Program-made: the position numbers and the translations under genes
In this document: positions 8,412 through 8,417 of the stretch, piece by piece
How positions within the stretch are numbered: position 1 is the first letter of the stretch
Layout: each line of letters starts with the position of its first letter
Assembly (NCBI GenBank): GCA_902783175.1
Contig: CACZQA010000008.1
Span: forward strand, 1-8,417
Source: an uncultured Coriobacteriaceae bacterium
Lineage (GTDB): Bacteria; Actinomycetota; Coriobacteriia; Coriobacteriales; QAMH01
Direction of reading: 5' to 3'
Length of the DNA: 8,417 nt
The notes under the pieces: model-generated
What the model was told of the DNA's origin: nothing
What the model saw: only the letters and a program-made list of their open reading frames with translations
The model's database searches: none

Positions 8412-8417
8412 GCCACC

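Overview
The window carries seven protein-coding genes, all on the minus strand. Transcribed from high to low coordinates they are comEC, holA, rpsT, lepA, dusB, hemW and dnaJ. The sequence is GC-rich, and the third positions of codons are dominated by G and C. This order (comEC, holA, rpsT, lepA, hemW, then a heat-shock dnaJ) matches the actinobacterial order as I remember it. The LepA G5 motif SGK, where many other bacteria have SAK, also points to Actinobacteria. The compact arrangement suggests a Coriobacteriia-type gut or oral actinobacterium, but that finer placement is inference. I see no mobile elements, tRNA, rRNA, CRISPR array or phage genes; this is core housekeeping chromosome.

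Layout. Positions 8411 to 6021 hold comEC, the DNA-uptake channel, whose true start may lie past the window edge. An 89-base gap with a candidate promoter and a short tandem repeat leads to holA, the DNA polymerase III delta subunit (5931 to 4951). A 102-base gap with weak promoter signals leads to rpsT, ribosomal protein S20 (4848 to 4588). A strong intrinsic terminator (4518 to 4558) follows rpsT and ends only 16 bases before the preferred lepA start. Next come lepA (4501 to 2699), dusB (2695 to 1757) and hemW (1760 to 558), packed with a 3-base gap and then a 4-base ATGA overlap, so they form one translationally coupled unit. After a 135-base leader, dnaJ starts with TTG at 422 and runs off the window.

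Functionally, three genes serve translation (S20, the back-translocating GTPase LepA, and the tRNA dihydrouridine synthase DusB). One delivers heme (HemW), one is a chaperone (DnaJ), one belongs to the replicative clamp loader (HolA), and one imports DNA (ComEC).

I found no convincing undescribed system. The parts worth a second look are regulatory. One is the terminator abutting lepA. The other is the hemW-dnaJ gap, where hrcA would be expected but is absent and where a stem-loop, a 16-bp palindrome and repeated GAATC half-sites lie next to each other upstream of dnaJ.
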